A DNA stretch of 64,000 nt from Candidatus Heimdallarchaeota archaeon B3_Heim (GTDB lineage Archaea; Asgardarchaeota; Heimdallarchaeia; Hodarchaeales; Hodarchaeaceae). The notes beneath the pieces are model-generated. The model searched no databases. It was given only the letters and a program-made list of their open reading frames with translations, and was not told where the DNA came from. Below are positions 45,632 to 54,741 of this stretch, in pieces (position 1 is the first letter of the stretch; every line of letters begins with the position of its first letter). The stretch covers positions 1 to 64,000 of the forward strand of contig NJBF01000002.1 in NCBI GenBank assembly GCA_003144275.1, in the 5' to 3' direction. A program made the position numbers and the translations under genes.

Positions 45632-46174
45632 CTGAAATCAATCCCCACTTATTCACAATGCTTACAGCTTCTATTTCAATTTTCAGTACCTAATAGAGTA
45701 ATCACCCATTTATTCCTCACAACACAAACTGCTATGATAATCACAAGAGAACTGAAAACCCAGAATTATGTAATCGACTGTAATCTGGTTTTAGCTGGGG
45801 CCATGCTTCATGATATTGGAAGATCGCGATCACATAAGCTCGATCACGGGATAATAGGCGGAAAGCTCTTAAAAGAAGAAAAATTTCCAGCAGAACTAAT
45901 AAGCATTATAGAAAATCATGTTTTTGCAGGTATTTCTAAAGAAGAAGCATTAGAATTCAATCTTCCACATAGAGATTTTCTACCCCACTCATTAGAAGAG
46001 AAAGTAGTGGCTTATTCGGATAATATCTCAAAAAGCAATGCGATATTAACAACAGAACAGGTCATTATACGATATTCTCGCTATTTAGATGAAAAACATT
46101 CAATTATTCAACGAGTTTGGGATTTACATAACGAAATTGAATCATTACTTGTCACCCAAGTAAAAAAGGGATAA
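45632..46174 (+). CDS. HD-domain phosphohydrolase (HDIG family), start uncertain
   Basis: ATG 45734 would give 146 residues, but the conserved N-terminal part is open upstream: IPTYSQCLQLLFQFSVPNRVITHLFLTTQTAMII, before the HD core GAMLHDIGRSRSHKLDHGIIGG and the later ENHVFAGI. No ATG/GTG/TTG is available in that frame up to the stop at 45623. Options are CTG 45632, ATC 45641, or ATG 45622 with one extra C in the CCCC run (reading MKCTEINP then TYSQC). Metal-dependent phosphohydrolases of this type often act on nucleotides; substrate unknown. The DHH gene follows after 2 bases. Confidence 0.65.
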   Translation: MKSIPTYSQCLQLLFQFSVPNRVITHLFLTTQTAMIITRELKTQNYVIDCNLVLAGAMLHDIGRSRSHKLDHGIIGGKLLKEEKFPAELISIIENHVFAGISKEEALEFNLPHRDFLPHSLEEKVVAYSDNISKSNAILTTEQVIIRYSRYLDEKHSIIQRVWDLHNEIESLLVTQVKKG

Positions 46175-46176
46175 TT

Positions 46177-47172
46177 GTGACAGATCATAAAAACATAGAG
46201 GAATTTATTTCATGGTTAAGGAAGAATAATAAGTCAATTATTCTTGCAATGCATAATCAGGCCGATCCTGATGCTGTTGGATCTGCTATAGCTTTGATTC
46301 ATTTAATAAAATATGTAAATCCCCAGATAGAAGTCTCTGTTTATGATCCTGACCTTAGTGGACTCAGTCAGAAATTACTCCTCCATCTCGACTATGAATT
46401 ACCAATAGTTTCAGAGTATGATATTTCTACACTCCTAATTCTTCTTGATAATCCTTCTATCCCTCTTAAACTCAATCAACCAGAAAGAAAAATAATTATT
46501 ATTGATCATCATGTCAAACAGGAGATCAAAACCAAATTACTATTTGATATTCGGAAGAGGAAGGTTACATCGACTGCAGAAATCATTGTACTGATCTATC
46601 AGATTGGAAATATCCCTCTAAATGCAATTAGCGTTAAAAGTCTTCTTGCAGGGATTATTTTTGATACTAGACGATTCCTTTATGTTAAAAATGAGCTTTT
46701 CAACAAAATTGTATACTTATTACAGGACTACCCAACTGCTTACAGGGAACTACTACCTCTTTTCACATCTACAAGGTCTTTTGATGAGCGTATTGCATGT
46801 ATCAAAGCAGCACAACGAATGAAAAGAGTAGAAATAAAAAAATTTCAAATCGTGCTTTCTCACGTTAGTTCTTTTGAGGCTGCTGCAGCTAGGTCATTAA
46901 TTTATCTTGGAGGGGATCTATCAATTGTGGTAGCCAGGCTCTCAGATCATTCTCGAATAAGTCTTCGTGCGACATCCGAGTTTACAAAATCAACAAATAT
47001 TTCCTTGGGACGAGATATCGTCCCTCTTCTCATTGACAAATTTGAAGGAACTGGTGGAGGTCATGATGGAGCTGCAGGATACAATTCTTCAACCCGAATG
47101 GATCTAAAATTAGTATTTGATTTTCTCTTACACAATCTTACAGATCTGATAAAGAAAAATCAAGAAAACTAG
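46177..47172 (+). CDS. DHH/DHHA1 phosphoesterase (NrnA/RecJ-like)
   Basis: 331 residues from GTG, 2 bases after the HD gene stop, so translationally linked. Motifs: AMHNQADPDAVGSAIAL (metal ligands), IIIDHHVK (DHH), IFDTRRFLY (the motif III aspartate), and the DHHA1 GGGHDGAAGY loop at about 298-307. These enzymes hydrolyse short RNA/DNA oligomers or 3'-phosphoadenosine phosphate, or act as RecJ-like nucleases. The NrnA-type length and no extra DNA-binding domain suggest oligonucleotide clearance. Pairing with HD suggests a nucleotide-turnover unit. Confidence 0.85.
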   Translation: MTDHKNIEEFISWLRKNNKSIILAMHNQADPDAVGSAIALIHLIKYVNPQIEVSVYDPDLSGLSQKLLLHLDYELPIVSEYDISTLLILLDNPSIPLKLNQPERKIIIIDHHVKQEIKTKLLFDIRKRKVTSTAEIIVLIYQIGNIPLNAISVKSLLAGIIFDTRRFLYVKNELFNKIVYLLQDYPTAYRELLPLFTSTRSFDERIACIKAAQRMKRVEIKKFQIVLSHVSSFEAAAARSLIYLGGDLSIVVARLSDHSRISLRATSEFTKSTNISLGRDIVPLLIDKFEGTGGGHDGAAGYNSSTRMDLKLVFDFLLHNLTDLIKKNQEN

Positions 47173-47195
47173 AATTTTTTTTGTTTTAAGGCATA

Positions 47196-47504
47196 CTAAA
47201 TCAACCACTCTGTTCGAAGGGGCTCAAATTCTTTGTTAGAGACCTCGTACTTATCGTAGCTGTTTTCCTTTATAGCTATCTTAACGGCGAGGCTGTGCTT
47301 ACACTCAAAATAAGGATCTTTATAATAACCCTTTTGAAATGCATAACATCTACACCAGACGGGCGTAGCTAAATTTAAATAATCACGTGAAGTTCCAACA
47401 ACCACCCACCGCTCACTATTACCATCAATTACATATTTTTTCACAGAATTTCGTTCAACAAGTTTTTTAGCTGCTTCTAATCGCTTAGTAAACGAAATGG
47501 ACAA
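47196..47504 (-). CDS. SWIM zinc-finger protein
   Basis: 102 residues. VWCRCYAFQKGYYKDPYFECKHSLAVKIAI gives the SWIM pattern CxC..CxH, preceded by a short helix and basic stretch. SWIM proteins bind DNA or proteins, and several archaeal ones sit beside recombination ATPases. It starts at the base after the stop of the coiled-coil gene, so the two are co-translated. Confidence 0.8.
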   Translation of the reverse strand: MSISFTKRLEAAKKLVERNSVKKYVIDGNSERWVVVGTSRDYLNLATPVWCRCYAFQKGYYKDPYFECKHSLAVKIAIKENSYDKYEVSNKEFEPLRTEWLI

Positions 47505-48089
47505 CTACTTCTTCACCTGTTTAAGAATGAACTCTAAGGCTGATAAAAAATTTGTCTTGTTTTCCAAATCACTTTTTAGTTCCTTATCACGAGCATTAAA
47601 ATCATCTTCTGAGAGTTCTTCAACATCTCTCCGAACAGCTAGCTCTTCAATTTGAAATTTCAACACTTGGATTAACGGTTGGGTTTGTTGTCTCGCAATT
47701 TCCATTTTTTTCAGAAATACACTCAAATCCTGTGTTAATTTATTAAGTTCTGTTAGGTATTCATCTTTTAAAGCTTGATAAACCTCTACCTGAATCGTCT
47801 TCCGCTTTTGATTAAGTTTTTCCAATCTTTCCTTGAGAATGGTCTGATTTTCAAAGTTCTCTATTAAAAGATTCGTCTCATCACTTGATCCACTCTTTTG
47901 TCGTTTTAGAGAAGATATTTCTTGTTTTAATTTTTTAATTTCTGCTTGTTTGTCGATTCCTTCAATTTCTTCTTTTACAAGTAAAAGCTCATGTTCCTCT
48001 TGCAACTTAGATACTCTACTTTCTGATTTAAATTGCTCTACTAGTTTGATAATAGCATCAGGGGTGAGATCTTCAATATTAGGTACCAA
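47505..48089 (-). CDS. Long coiled-coil protein, partner of the SWIM protein
   Basis: 194 residues from TTG. Nearly continuous charged heptads (EEIEGIDKQAEIKKLKQEISSLKRQKSG.., LEKLNQKRKTIQVEVYQALKDEYLTEL). Two helical hairpins are suggested by polar breaks near residues 75 and 125. No domain recognised. Direct abutment with the SWIM gene implies one complex. Its neighbourhood gives no further clue. Confidence 0.6.
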   Translation of the reverse strand: MVPNIEDLTPDAIIKLVEQFKSESRVSKLQEEHELLLVKEEIEGIDKQAEIKKLKQEISSLKRQKSGSSDETNLLIENFENQTILKERLEKLNQKRKTIQVEVYQALKDEYLTELNKLTQDLSVFLKKMEIARQQTQPLIQVLKFQIEELAVRRDVEELSEDDFNARDKELKSDLENKTNFLSALEFILKQVKK

Positions 48090-48447
48090 AATTTTCTGCT
48101 CCTACTTAAACATCAAGATTTATCTTCAATTAAAAGATCGCTAAATAAAATATAATACTTTCCTTAGAGGATCTAATAAAATCTCTCAAACAAGTCTAAT
48201 CAGTTTTAAAATTGTTAAATGTCTGGAAAGTTTGATAAATAAATGTAAAGATGGATTGGTAAATAATGATAAATTGATCCGTCTTTGAATGAAGATTTGG
48301 ATTGGTTTTCAGTTTTTAAGAGGAGGGCGGAACAATGTAATGTTAGTATTTGAACTACGTCAAGTCGAAGAAAAAAAATCTTAAGACACATAAATTGTGA
48401 ACGGTTAGACTAAGGATTGATAAACAATCCCACAAGAAGGTTTGATT
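48090..48447. other. Intergenic region before atpA
   Basis: About 360 AT-rich bases between the coiled-coil gene and atpA. No gene, tRNA or strong repeat seen. AGAAGG (48435-48440) is the ribosome-binding site for atpA. Confidence 0.5.
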
Positions 48448-50232
48448 ATGTCACCAAATGCTCAAATTGGAAAAATTACCAGGATTTCTGGCCCTGTCGT
48501 GGAAATTAGAGGGCTGAATAATGCCAAATTGTATGAGATTGTAAAAGTTGGCGATGAACAGTTAATCGGTGAAATTATTCGAATCAATCGAACTGAGTCA
48601 GATCATATCTCTACCGTTCAAGTTTATGAAGAAACCACAGGATTAAAACCCCGAGAACAAGCTTTCTCCACAGGGAATCCGTTAAGTGCAGAATTAGGTC
48701 CGGGATTACTAACGAAGATTTATGATGGTATTCAAAGACCGTTACCTGCATTAGAAGTTATAGCTGGTAATTTTATTACACGAGGTATTTCAACCACACC
48801 TTTAGATGAACAAAAAAAGTGGGAATTCATTCCTATTCTAGAAAATGGTGCTAAAGTTTCTGGAGGATCCCATATTGGTGAAGTAAAGGAATCTAACGTT
48901 GTTACCCATAAAATAATGGTGCCCCCTGATATTAAATTAGGTACCCTTTCAAATCTTGCTGATCGAGGTAATTATACAATTTTAGATGAAATCGGGCAGG
49001 TCAAAATCAATAGGAGTACCATTCCTCTCACTATGAAGCAATTGTGGCCAGTTAGAAGGGCAAGGCCTGTAATTCGAAAACTGGAAGCCACAATCCCTTT
49101 AATTACTGGACAACGCATATATGACACGTTCTTCCCTATTGCCAAAGGTGGAGTGGCTGCAATTCCTGGAGGCTTTGGTACAGGAAAAACGGTTTCCCAA
49201 CATCAGCTAGCTAAATGGTCTGATGCAACAATAGTTGTGTATGTTGGTTGTGGTGAACGTGGAAATGAGATGGCTGAGGTATTAAAAGAATTTCCATCAT
49301 TAGAAGATCCAAGAACTGGTGAAGAACTCATGAAGCGTACTGTTCTCATCGCAAATACTTCTAATATGCCTGTCGCTGCACGGGAGGCATCGGTATATTT
49401 GGGAATTACAATTGCGGAATACTATCGGGATATGGGTTTTGATGTTGCATTAATGGCTGATTCCACAAGTCGATGGGCAGAGGCACTAAGAGAAATTTCG
49501 GGTCGATTGGAAGAAATGCCTGGTGAAGAGGGATATCCTGCTTATCTAGCATCACGAATTGCAGAGTTTTATGAGCGTGCAGGAAGAGCAGAAACATTAT
49601 CTGGTCATACTGCAAGTATCTCCGCTATTGGAGCTGTATCACCTGGAGGTGGAGATTTTTCAGAACCCGTTACTCAGAATACACTAAAAACTGTACGTGT
49701 TTTCTGGGCTTTGAGTTATGCTTTAGCTAGATCAAGGCACTTCCCAGCAATTTCTTGGTTGGAGAGCTATAGCTTATACATTGATTCTCTGTCAAATTGG
49801 TATCAAAACAATGTAGCAAAGGATTTCATACGGCTACGTGAAGAAGCAATGACTTTATTACAAAAAGAAAAAGAACTTCAAGAGATTGTTCAACTAATTG
49901 GGCCTGATGCTCTCCCAGATTCAGAAAAAATCGTTCTATTATCCGCGAAAATGATTCGAGAAGATTTTCTCCAGCAAAATGCTTATTCAGATGATTCTTT
50001 CTGTCCTCTGGATAAGCAATATGATATATTAAAACTGATTATTCAATTTTATTACAAAATACGTGATAACTACGATGTTGGCGTTCCTTTTGAGAAAATG
50101 ACTTCATTACCAGTATTAAATGACATAGCCAAATTAAAATGGGCATTTGATGACGAATTCAAAAAAACTCACGAAACATGCAACAACTATATTCAAAATA
50201 AAATGGAACCTGATATCCTGGGGTTCGATTAG
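48448..50232 (+). CDS. atpA: A-type ATP synthase catalytic subunit A
   Basis: 594 residues from ATG 48448 (TTG 48442 possible). N-terminal barrel IGKITRISGPVVEIRGLNNAKLYEIVKVGD, non-homologous insert region, Walker A PGGFGTGKTVSQHQLAKW (about 240), VYVGCGERGNEMAEVL, DSTSRWAEALREISGRLEEMPGEEGYPAYLASRIAEFYERAG and SWLESYSLY. It is the ATP-hydrolysing/synthesising subunit of the A1 head. Normally B and D follow directly; here lipid genes follow and no other ATPase subunit is in the window, so the operon is split. Confidence 0.96.
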   Translation: MSPNAQIGKITRISGPVVEIRGLNNAKLYEIVKVGDEQLIGEIIRINRTESDHISTVQVYEETTGLKPREQAFSTGNPLSAELGPGLLTKIYDGIQRPLPALEVIAGNFITRGISTTPLDEQKKWEFIPILENGAKVSGGSHIGEVKESNVVTHKIMVPPDIKLGTLSNLADRGNYTILDEIGQVKINRSTIPLTMKQLWPVRRARPVIRKLEATIPLITGQRIYDTFFPIAKGGVAAIPGGFGTGKTVSQHQLAKWSDATIVVYVGCGERGNEMAEVLKEFPSLEDPRTGEELMKRTVLIANTSNMPVAAREASVYLGITIAEYYRDMGFDVALMADSTSRWAEALREISGRLEEMPGEEGYPAYLASRIAEFYERAGRAETLSGHTASISAIGAVSPGGGDFSEPVTQNTLKTVRVFWALSYALARSRHFPAISWLESYSLYIDSLSNWYQNNVAKDFIRLREEAMTLLQKEKELQEIVQLIGPDALPDSEKIVLLSAKMIREDFLQQNAYSDDSFCPLDKQYDILKLIIQFYYKIRDNYDVGVPFEKMTSLPVLNDIAKLKWAFDDEFKKTHETCNNYIQNKMEPDILGFD

Positions 50233-50235
50233 GAC

Positions 50236-50868
50236 ATGTTTCCTCTTGCGAAAGGACATGTACAAATCACATTGGCATTAACGACATTACTTCCCATAGT
50301 TTTCTTTTATTCTCTTCTATACAATTGGTTAATCTTCTTAATTCCATTTAATGTACTGTTATTAGCAGGCCATCTCTATTTTTTCCGCGATCCCGCGAGA
50401 AATACCTTAAAAAATACTAATAATCTATTAGCTCCTGCTGATGGTAAAGTATATGAGATCTTACCGGAAGAGGGGATTATTAGGATACGAATGTCCTTAT
50501 TCGATGTTCATGTTAACCGCTGGCCCGTATCAGGTAGAGTAACTGAAATTACCACTAAATCTGGTAAACACTGGCCTTTCCTTCCATTCATTCGTCGAGG
50601 AACGGATGAAAACTCAAAGAAAATAATTAGTTTGACAAATGAATTTGGAACGTATCAAATCGTACAAATTGTGGGTATGATTGCACGACGATGTGTTATG
50701 TACGCAAAGGAGAATGAGAATGTTGAACAGGGTGAACGAATGGGAATGATTCGATATGGGAGTGAGGTAGATATTCACTTTCCGAGAGATGTGTACGACA
50801 TTGTCGTTCAACCGAAGGATAGAACTCAAGCGGGAAAAACTGTCCTCGCAAAAACTAGGAAAGGTTAG
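50236..50868 (+). CDS. Phosphatidyl/archaetidylserine decarboxylase-related protein
   Basis: 210 residues, 3 bases after atpA. Two N-terminal membrane helices (VQITLALTTLLPIVFFYSLLYNWLIFLIPFNVLLLAG), then the PSD-A core: FRDPARNTLKNTNNLLAPADGKVYEI, RMSLFDVHVNRWPVSGRVTEI, and the pyruvoyl-forming MGMIRYGSEVDIHFP. Ser of YGS is the self-cleavage site that yields the pyruvoyl cofactor. It decarboxylates archaetidylserine to archaetidylethanolamine. pssA 8 bases downstream makes its substrate. Confidence 0.9.
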   Translation: MFPLAKGHVQITLALTTLLPIVFFYSLLYNWLIFLIPFNVLLLAGHLYFFRDPARNTLKNTNNLLAPADGKVYEILPEEGIIRIRMSLFDVHVNRWPVSGRVTEITTKSGKHWPFLPFIRRGTDENSKKIISLTNEFGTYQIVQIVGMIARRCVMYAKENENVEQGERMGMIRYGSEVDIHFPRDVYDIVVQPKDRTQAGKTVLAKTRKG

Positions 50869-50876
50869 AATCTATT

Positions 50877-51608
50877 ATGACTCCTCTCAACAAGTATACC
50901 ATAGCTGCTCACATTTTCACACTTTCTAATGCCCTTGCAGGAATTATAGGGATAATTATTGCCGTTAATTATCCTGAAACGTTACCATTTGTCCCTTTAC
51001 AATTAATAATTCTTGGAGCAATATTTGATTTTCTTGATGGATTCATGGCAAAGCGAGCACCGACAACATCGACCTTTGGAGTGTATGCAGATTCAGTAAG
51101 TGATGTTCTCACCTTTGCCATCTTACCAGGAATTATGATTCTTCAAACCAACGTTATTGGTACGAATGAACAAGGAATTTTTGGGTTAACCCCTTTATTT
51201 ATCGCTGGTTTTTACACGATTAGTGGTTGGATCAGATTAATTCGTTTTGCAACGAACCCAACCTCCATCTATTATGAAGGCCTCCCTTCCCCTGCAGCAG
51301 CTTTGTTAATTGGGACTAGTGCGACGTTAGCTACATTACAAGAGGCAGCATGGCTTTTTGCTGAAGATGGATTAATACTGTCTCTTTTAACGATAATGAC
51401 TGGTTTTCTTATGATAGAGATTGTCCATTATCCTTCACCGAAAAGAGGACAACTTTCAGACACAATCTTAATCATGTTCGCAGGCCTTGTCGTCATTAGT
51501 TATGTATTTTTTCCAAATATCCTCACTTTGAGTATGATCTTATTTATTTCTCTGCTCTATACGATATTTGGATCCATTTACCTTTATAGCACAAAAAAAT
51601 CGAAATAA
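50877..51608 (+). CDS. pssA: CDP-archaeol-serine transferase (archaetidylserine synthase)
   Basis: 243 residues, six to eight membrane helices. CDP-alcohol phosphotransferase motif DFLDGFMAKRAPTTSTFGVYADSVSD (DxxDGxxAx..GxxxDxxxD, residues about 45-71). It condenses the CDP-activated archaeal lipid with serine. Together with the decarboxylase it gives a two-step serine/ethanolamine head-group pathway. Then ahcY. Confidence 0.9.
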   Translation: MTPLNKYTIAAHIFTLSNALAGIIGIIIAVNYPETLPFVPLQLIILGAIFDFLDGFMAKRAPTTSTFGVYADSVSDVLTFAILPGIMILQTNVIGTNEQGIFGLTPLFIAGFYTISGWIRLIRFATNPTSIYYEGLPSPAAALLIGTSATLATLQEAAWLFAEDGLILSLLTIMTGFLMIEIVHYPSPKRGQLSDTILIMFAGLVVISYVFFPNILTLSMILFISLLYTIFGSIYLYSTKKSK

Positions 51609-51634
51609 ATTCACCTTTATTGAAGGTTTCACAG

Positions 51635-52978
51635 ATGGGAATTCAAACAGAAAAAGGAAAAAATTTTGAAATTAAAGACGCTTCCTTAGCTGAAGCGGGA
51701 AGAAAAACCATGGATTGGGCGGAAAGTCGAATGCCAGTCCTGAAACTGATAAAAGAGCGTTTTAGAAAAGAAAAACCCCTGAAAGGAGTAAGAATCGGAG
51801 CTTGTCTTCATGTTACAAAAGAAACATCTCAGCTTTGTGATGTTTGGCTTGCAGGAGGGGCTGAAGTATACCTGTGTGCCTCCAATCCTCTTTCCACTCA
51901 GGATGAAATACCAGCCGCCTTGGTGGAGAAAGGGGTACATGTTTATGCATGGAAATTTATGGATACCGAAGGTTATTACCGATCGATAGGCAATGTCATT
52001 GCTGCTCGGCCCCATATTACAATTGATGATGGAGCTGACTTGGTAAGCATTATACATAAGCTCAAGCGTGGAGAAACTGATTCAGAAATTGAAATTATTA
52101 AACAAGTAACTGGAGATTCTGAAGATTTCATTGAGGGAGTTTGGGGTGGCGCTGAAGAAACGACGACAGGAATCATACGTCTCGAATCGATGGCTAAGGA
52201 GGGCGCTCTTTTATACCCAATAATGGCGACGAATTCCTCTCCCTGTAAAAACCTGTACGACAATGTATATGGTACAGGGCAATCCACAATTGATGGCATT
52301 CTACGTGCTACTGCGGATTTAATCGCATCTAAAGTATTTGTAGTGGCGGGATATGGCCATTGTGGAAAAGGCGTGGCTATGCGAGCAAAGGGAATGGGAG
52401 CACGAAGAGTTATAATAACTGAGATTGAACCCCATGCAGCATTACAGGCAGTTATGGAAGGAATGGAAGTTATGCCCATGTTAGAAGCAAGTAAAATTGC
52501 TGATATAATTGTCACCACAACAGGAAATAGAGATGTTCTGAGGAAAGAGCATTTTAAAGTAATGAAAAATGAATGTCTAATCGCAAATTCGGGTCATTTC
52601 AATGTCGAAATCAATATTCCAGATCTAGAAGATCTTTCTGTAAAAAAGATTCAGATTCGCCCATTTGTAGAACAATTCGTTTTACCTGATAATAGACGTA
52701 TTAATTTACTGGGTGAAGGACGTTTAATTAATCTAGCGGCGGCAGAAGGCCATCCAAGCGAGATCATGGACATTTCCTTCTCTCTACAAGCTTTAGCATC
52801 TGAATATATTACTAAGAACAAGGATAAAATGTCAATAAGTCGTGGAAAGGTTATTGAAATTCCAAAGGACATTGATGACAATGTAGCGTTCTTAAAATGT
52901 CACGCCCTGAGGGTTGAACTTGATGTGCTAACTCCAGAGCAGAAAAAATATCTTGCAAGTTGGAAAACTGGAACCTAA
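51635..52978 (+). CDS. ahcY: S-adenosyl-L-homocysteine hydrolase
   Basis: 447 residues from ATG 51635 (TTG 51620 would add 5). Signatures: EAGRKTMDWAESRMPVLKLI, GARIGACLHVTKETSQL, GGAEVYLCASNPLSTQDEIPAALV, GWWGAEETTTGI-like GVWGGAEETTTGIIRL, KNLYDNVYGTGQSTIDGI, NAD-binding VAGYGHCGKGVAMRAKGMGA, and VATTTGNRDVLR-like IVTTTGNRDVLRKEHF. It clears AdoHcy after methylation reactions, of which many tRNA methylases here are a source. It follows pssA by 26 bases. Confidence 0.95.
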   Translation: MGIQTEKGKNFEIKDASLAEAGRKTMDWAESRMPVLKLIKERFRKEKPLKGVRIGACLHVTKETSQLCDVWLAGGAEVYLCASNPLSTQDEIPAALVEKGVHVYAWKFMDTEGYYRSIGNVIAARPHITIDDGADLVSIIHKLKRGETDSEIEIIKQVTGDSEDFIEGVWGGAEETTTGIIRLESMAKEGALLYPIMATNSSPCKNLYDNVYGTGQSTIDGILRATADLIASKVFVVAGYGHCGKGVAMRAKGMGARRVIITEIEPHAALQAVMEGMEVMPMLEASKIADIIVTTTGNRDVLRKEHFKVMKNECLIANSGHFNVEINIPDLEDLSVKKIQIRPFVEQFVLPDNRRINLLGEGRLINLAAAEGHPSEIMDISFSLQALASEYITKNKDKMSISRGKVIEIPKDIDDNVAFLKCHALRVELDVLTPEQKKYLASWKTGT

Positions 52979-53037
52979 TGTCACATAAGATATTTTCACT
53001 TACTATACACGAATAAAGGTTTTTAATAGACCTAGAA

Positions 53038-54669
53038 TTATACAGGATAATATTTATTAATTGTTTCTAATAACAATGACCTAAGATTTTCATATTCGTG
53101 TAAATTGCTTATCAATTCTGATCTATATGATTCAGATTTCATTACATCTCTCTTTCGAATTTTCCTACTAAATTTCCATGGAAATGTCTTTTTAGCTAAC
53201 CTTAATGTTTCAGGTGTTGCCTTTTCAAGATATTGATAGAAACGTTGAATGTCCTCACGACGCCCAATTATTATGACTGGTTGATTCGTTTTTCGTTTTC
53301 TTTTCTGAAATCTCCAATGAGAATCAATTCCAAGAGTTTTATTCATTTCATCCACGAGAAAAATAACATCATCAACTTTAAAATTGTGTGTACTAAACAA
53401 AATTTCTGAATTGGCGCTTCCATCTCCAATATACCAATGTAAGAGTGTATTTGGTGTCATTTGTACCTCTCTTGGAACCACTTTTATTGATTCAGGATAC
53501 CACAGGTCATAAACCTCACGAAATTGCGTCGTGAATCCACTCCATAGTGAAATGTTATGATATTTTCTTGCCGTTATTTTTGCATTATCGATATGGGATG
53601 AAAGGGGTACGGAATTAATTTTGAAAAGGTGTTTTAGATGTAAAATCCATGGAATAGCTAAGACAGAAGCACAAAGGTGAATTCGACTCATTGAATAACA
53701 ACTTATAGCCTCAAGAGAATCATTAAATCTATCTACTACCTCGGCTAAATCCTTAGGAATTGAAGTCTGTAGCTCCCTTAGATTTGAAATAGCTTTCTTA
53801 TATTCTTCATTTGAGATATTCCTTGATTTTATACCTCTGAAATCAAGACTCAAATCCCCTAAAAGTTCACCATTGATCACATCCATTAAATAGTTATTGA
53901 GTGGGACGTTAAACACTCCATTGACATGTTTTTTAACATTGCTAAGGGCACAAGTTCGAGTGACATTTGCTTCCTGAAGTATTCTTCTGATTGTTGTGCT
54001 GGGAAATCCCCTCCGAGCTACTATACTTTCAATAGAATTTAACCGAAGATAATCAAGGATGATCTCTGATTTTGGATACTTTTTAATTTCCTTTCCGGCA
54101 TTTGCATGTCTTCTCATAACTTCATACTGTCTCAACCAATTCTTGAGTGTTGTCCTAGAGATACCTAGTAGTTTAGTAATATCTTTGAAAGGTAGCTGTT
54201 GATCAATATAACATTCCCTAAGGCGCTCGTGTTTCTGCTCGTGTGGAATTATCTTAATAATCTGTTGTGGTTGGGTTTTTAGCCGTAGAGCTATTTCAGA
54301 AATAGGAACCTTATTCTTAAACAGTCTGATTACTTGATCTGAGTATTTTCGATGAATTCCACCCTCCTTAGCATATTTTTTAACAGTCGTAGGATCGATC
54401 CCAATTTGTTCTCCAATTTTTTCATAACTAAAACCTTGTTTTAGAAGAAAATTGATCTTTCCAAGAAGGATTTGTTTTGGAAAACTTCTAACTAGATGTA
54501 TTTTACTAATATTTAGTCTTCCAGCAATTTCATGAAAATTCAAGCCTTGATTGAAGAGGTCAATTGCATATTCTTTGATTTTATTTTTGGAGATTTCGTC
54601 ATTTTTTGTCGAGTTAAAGCTTGTATTTTTCTTACCTTGCATTTTCAAGTGTGATGGGTTGTAAATCAT
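53038..54669 (-). CDS. Free-standing LAGLIDADG-type homing endonuclease with an N-terminal HTH array
   Basis: 543 residues. Residues about 25-215 contain at least four or five helix-turn-helix units (GLNFHEIAGRLNISKIHL, GFSYEKIGEQIGIDPTTVKKY, KVPISEIALRLKTQPQQIIK, LPFKDITKLLGISRTTLKNWLRQ, SIVARRGFPSTTIRRIL). The C-terminal half has two LAGLIDADG-like motifs: VINGELLGDLSL (about 266) and LLHWYIGDGSANSEILFSTHNF (about 410), each with an acidic residue in the GD position. It should bind and cut a long DNA site. It is not inside another gene here, and the neighbouring reading frames are complete. Confidence 0.8.
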   Translation of the reverse strand: MIYNPSHLKMQGKKNTSFNSTKNDEISKNKIKEYAIDLFNQGLNFHEIAGRLNISKIHLVRSFPKQILLGKINFLLKQGFSYEKIGEQIGIDPTTVKKYAKEGGIHRKYSDQVIRLFKNKVPISEIALRLKTQPQQIIKIIPHEQKHERLRECYIDQQLPFKDITKLLGISRTTLKNWLRQYEVMRRHANAGKEIKKYPKSEIILDYLRLNSIESIVARRGFPSTTIRRILQEANVTRTCALSNVKKHVNGVFNVPLNNYLMDVINGELLGDLSLDFRGIKSRNISNEEYKKAISNLRELQTSIPKDLAEVVDRFNDSLEAISCYSMSRIHLCASVLAIPWILHLKHLFKINSVPLSSHIDNAKITARKYHNISLWSGFTTQFREVYDLWYPESIKVVPREVQMTPNTLLHWYIGDGSANSEILFSTHNFKVDDVIFLVDEMNKTLGIDSHWRFQKRKRKTNQPVIIIGRREDIQRFYQYLEKATPETLRLAKKTFPWKFSRKIRKRDVMKSESYRSELISNLHEYENLRSLLLETINKYYPV

Positions 54670-54741
54670 ATATAACTTTGTAACAGAGAGAGATCTTTGA
54701 AAATGAGACTGGTTAATAACCCATCCTTTGAGATGAGGAAC

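Noticed and set aside
51976..52518. 180-codon antisense frame in ahcY
   Set aside because: Shadow of a strongly conserved gene; no independent signals.
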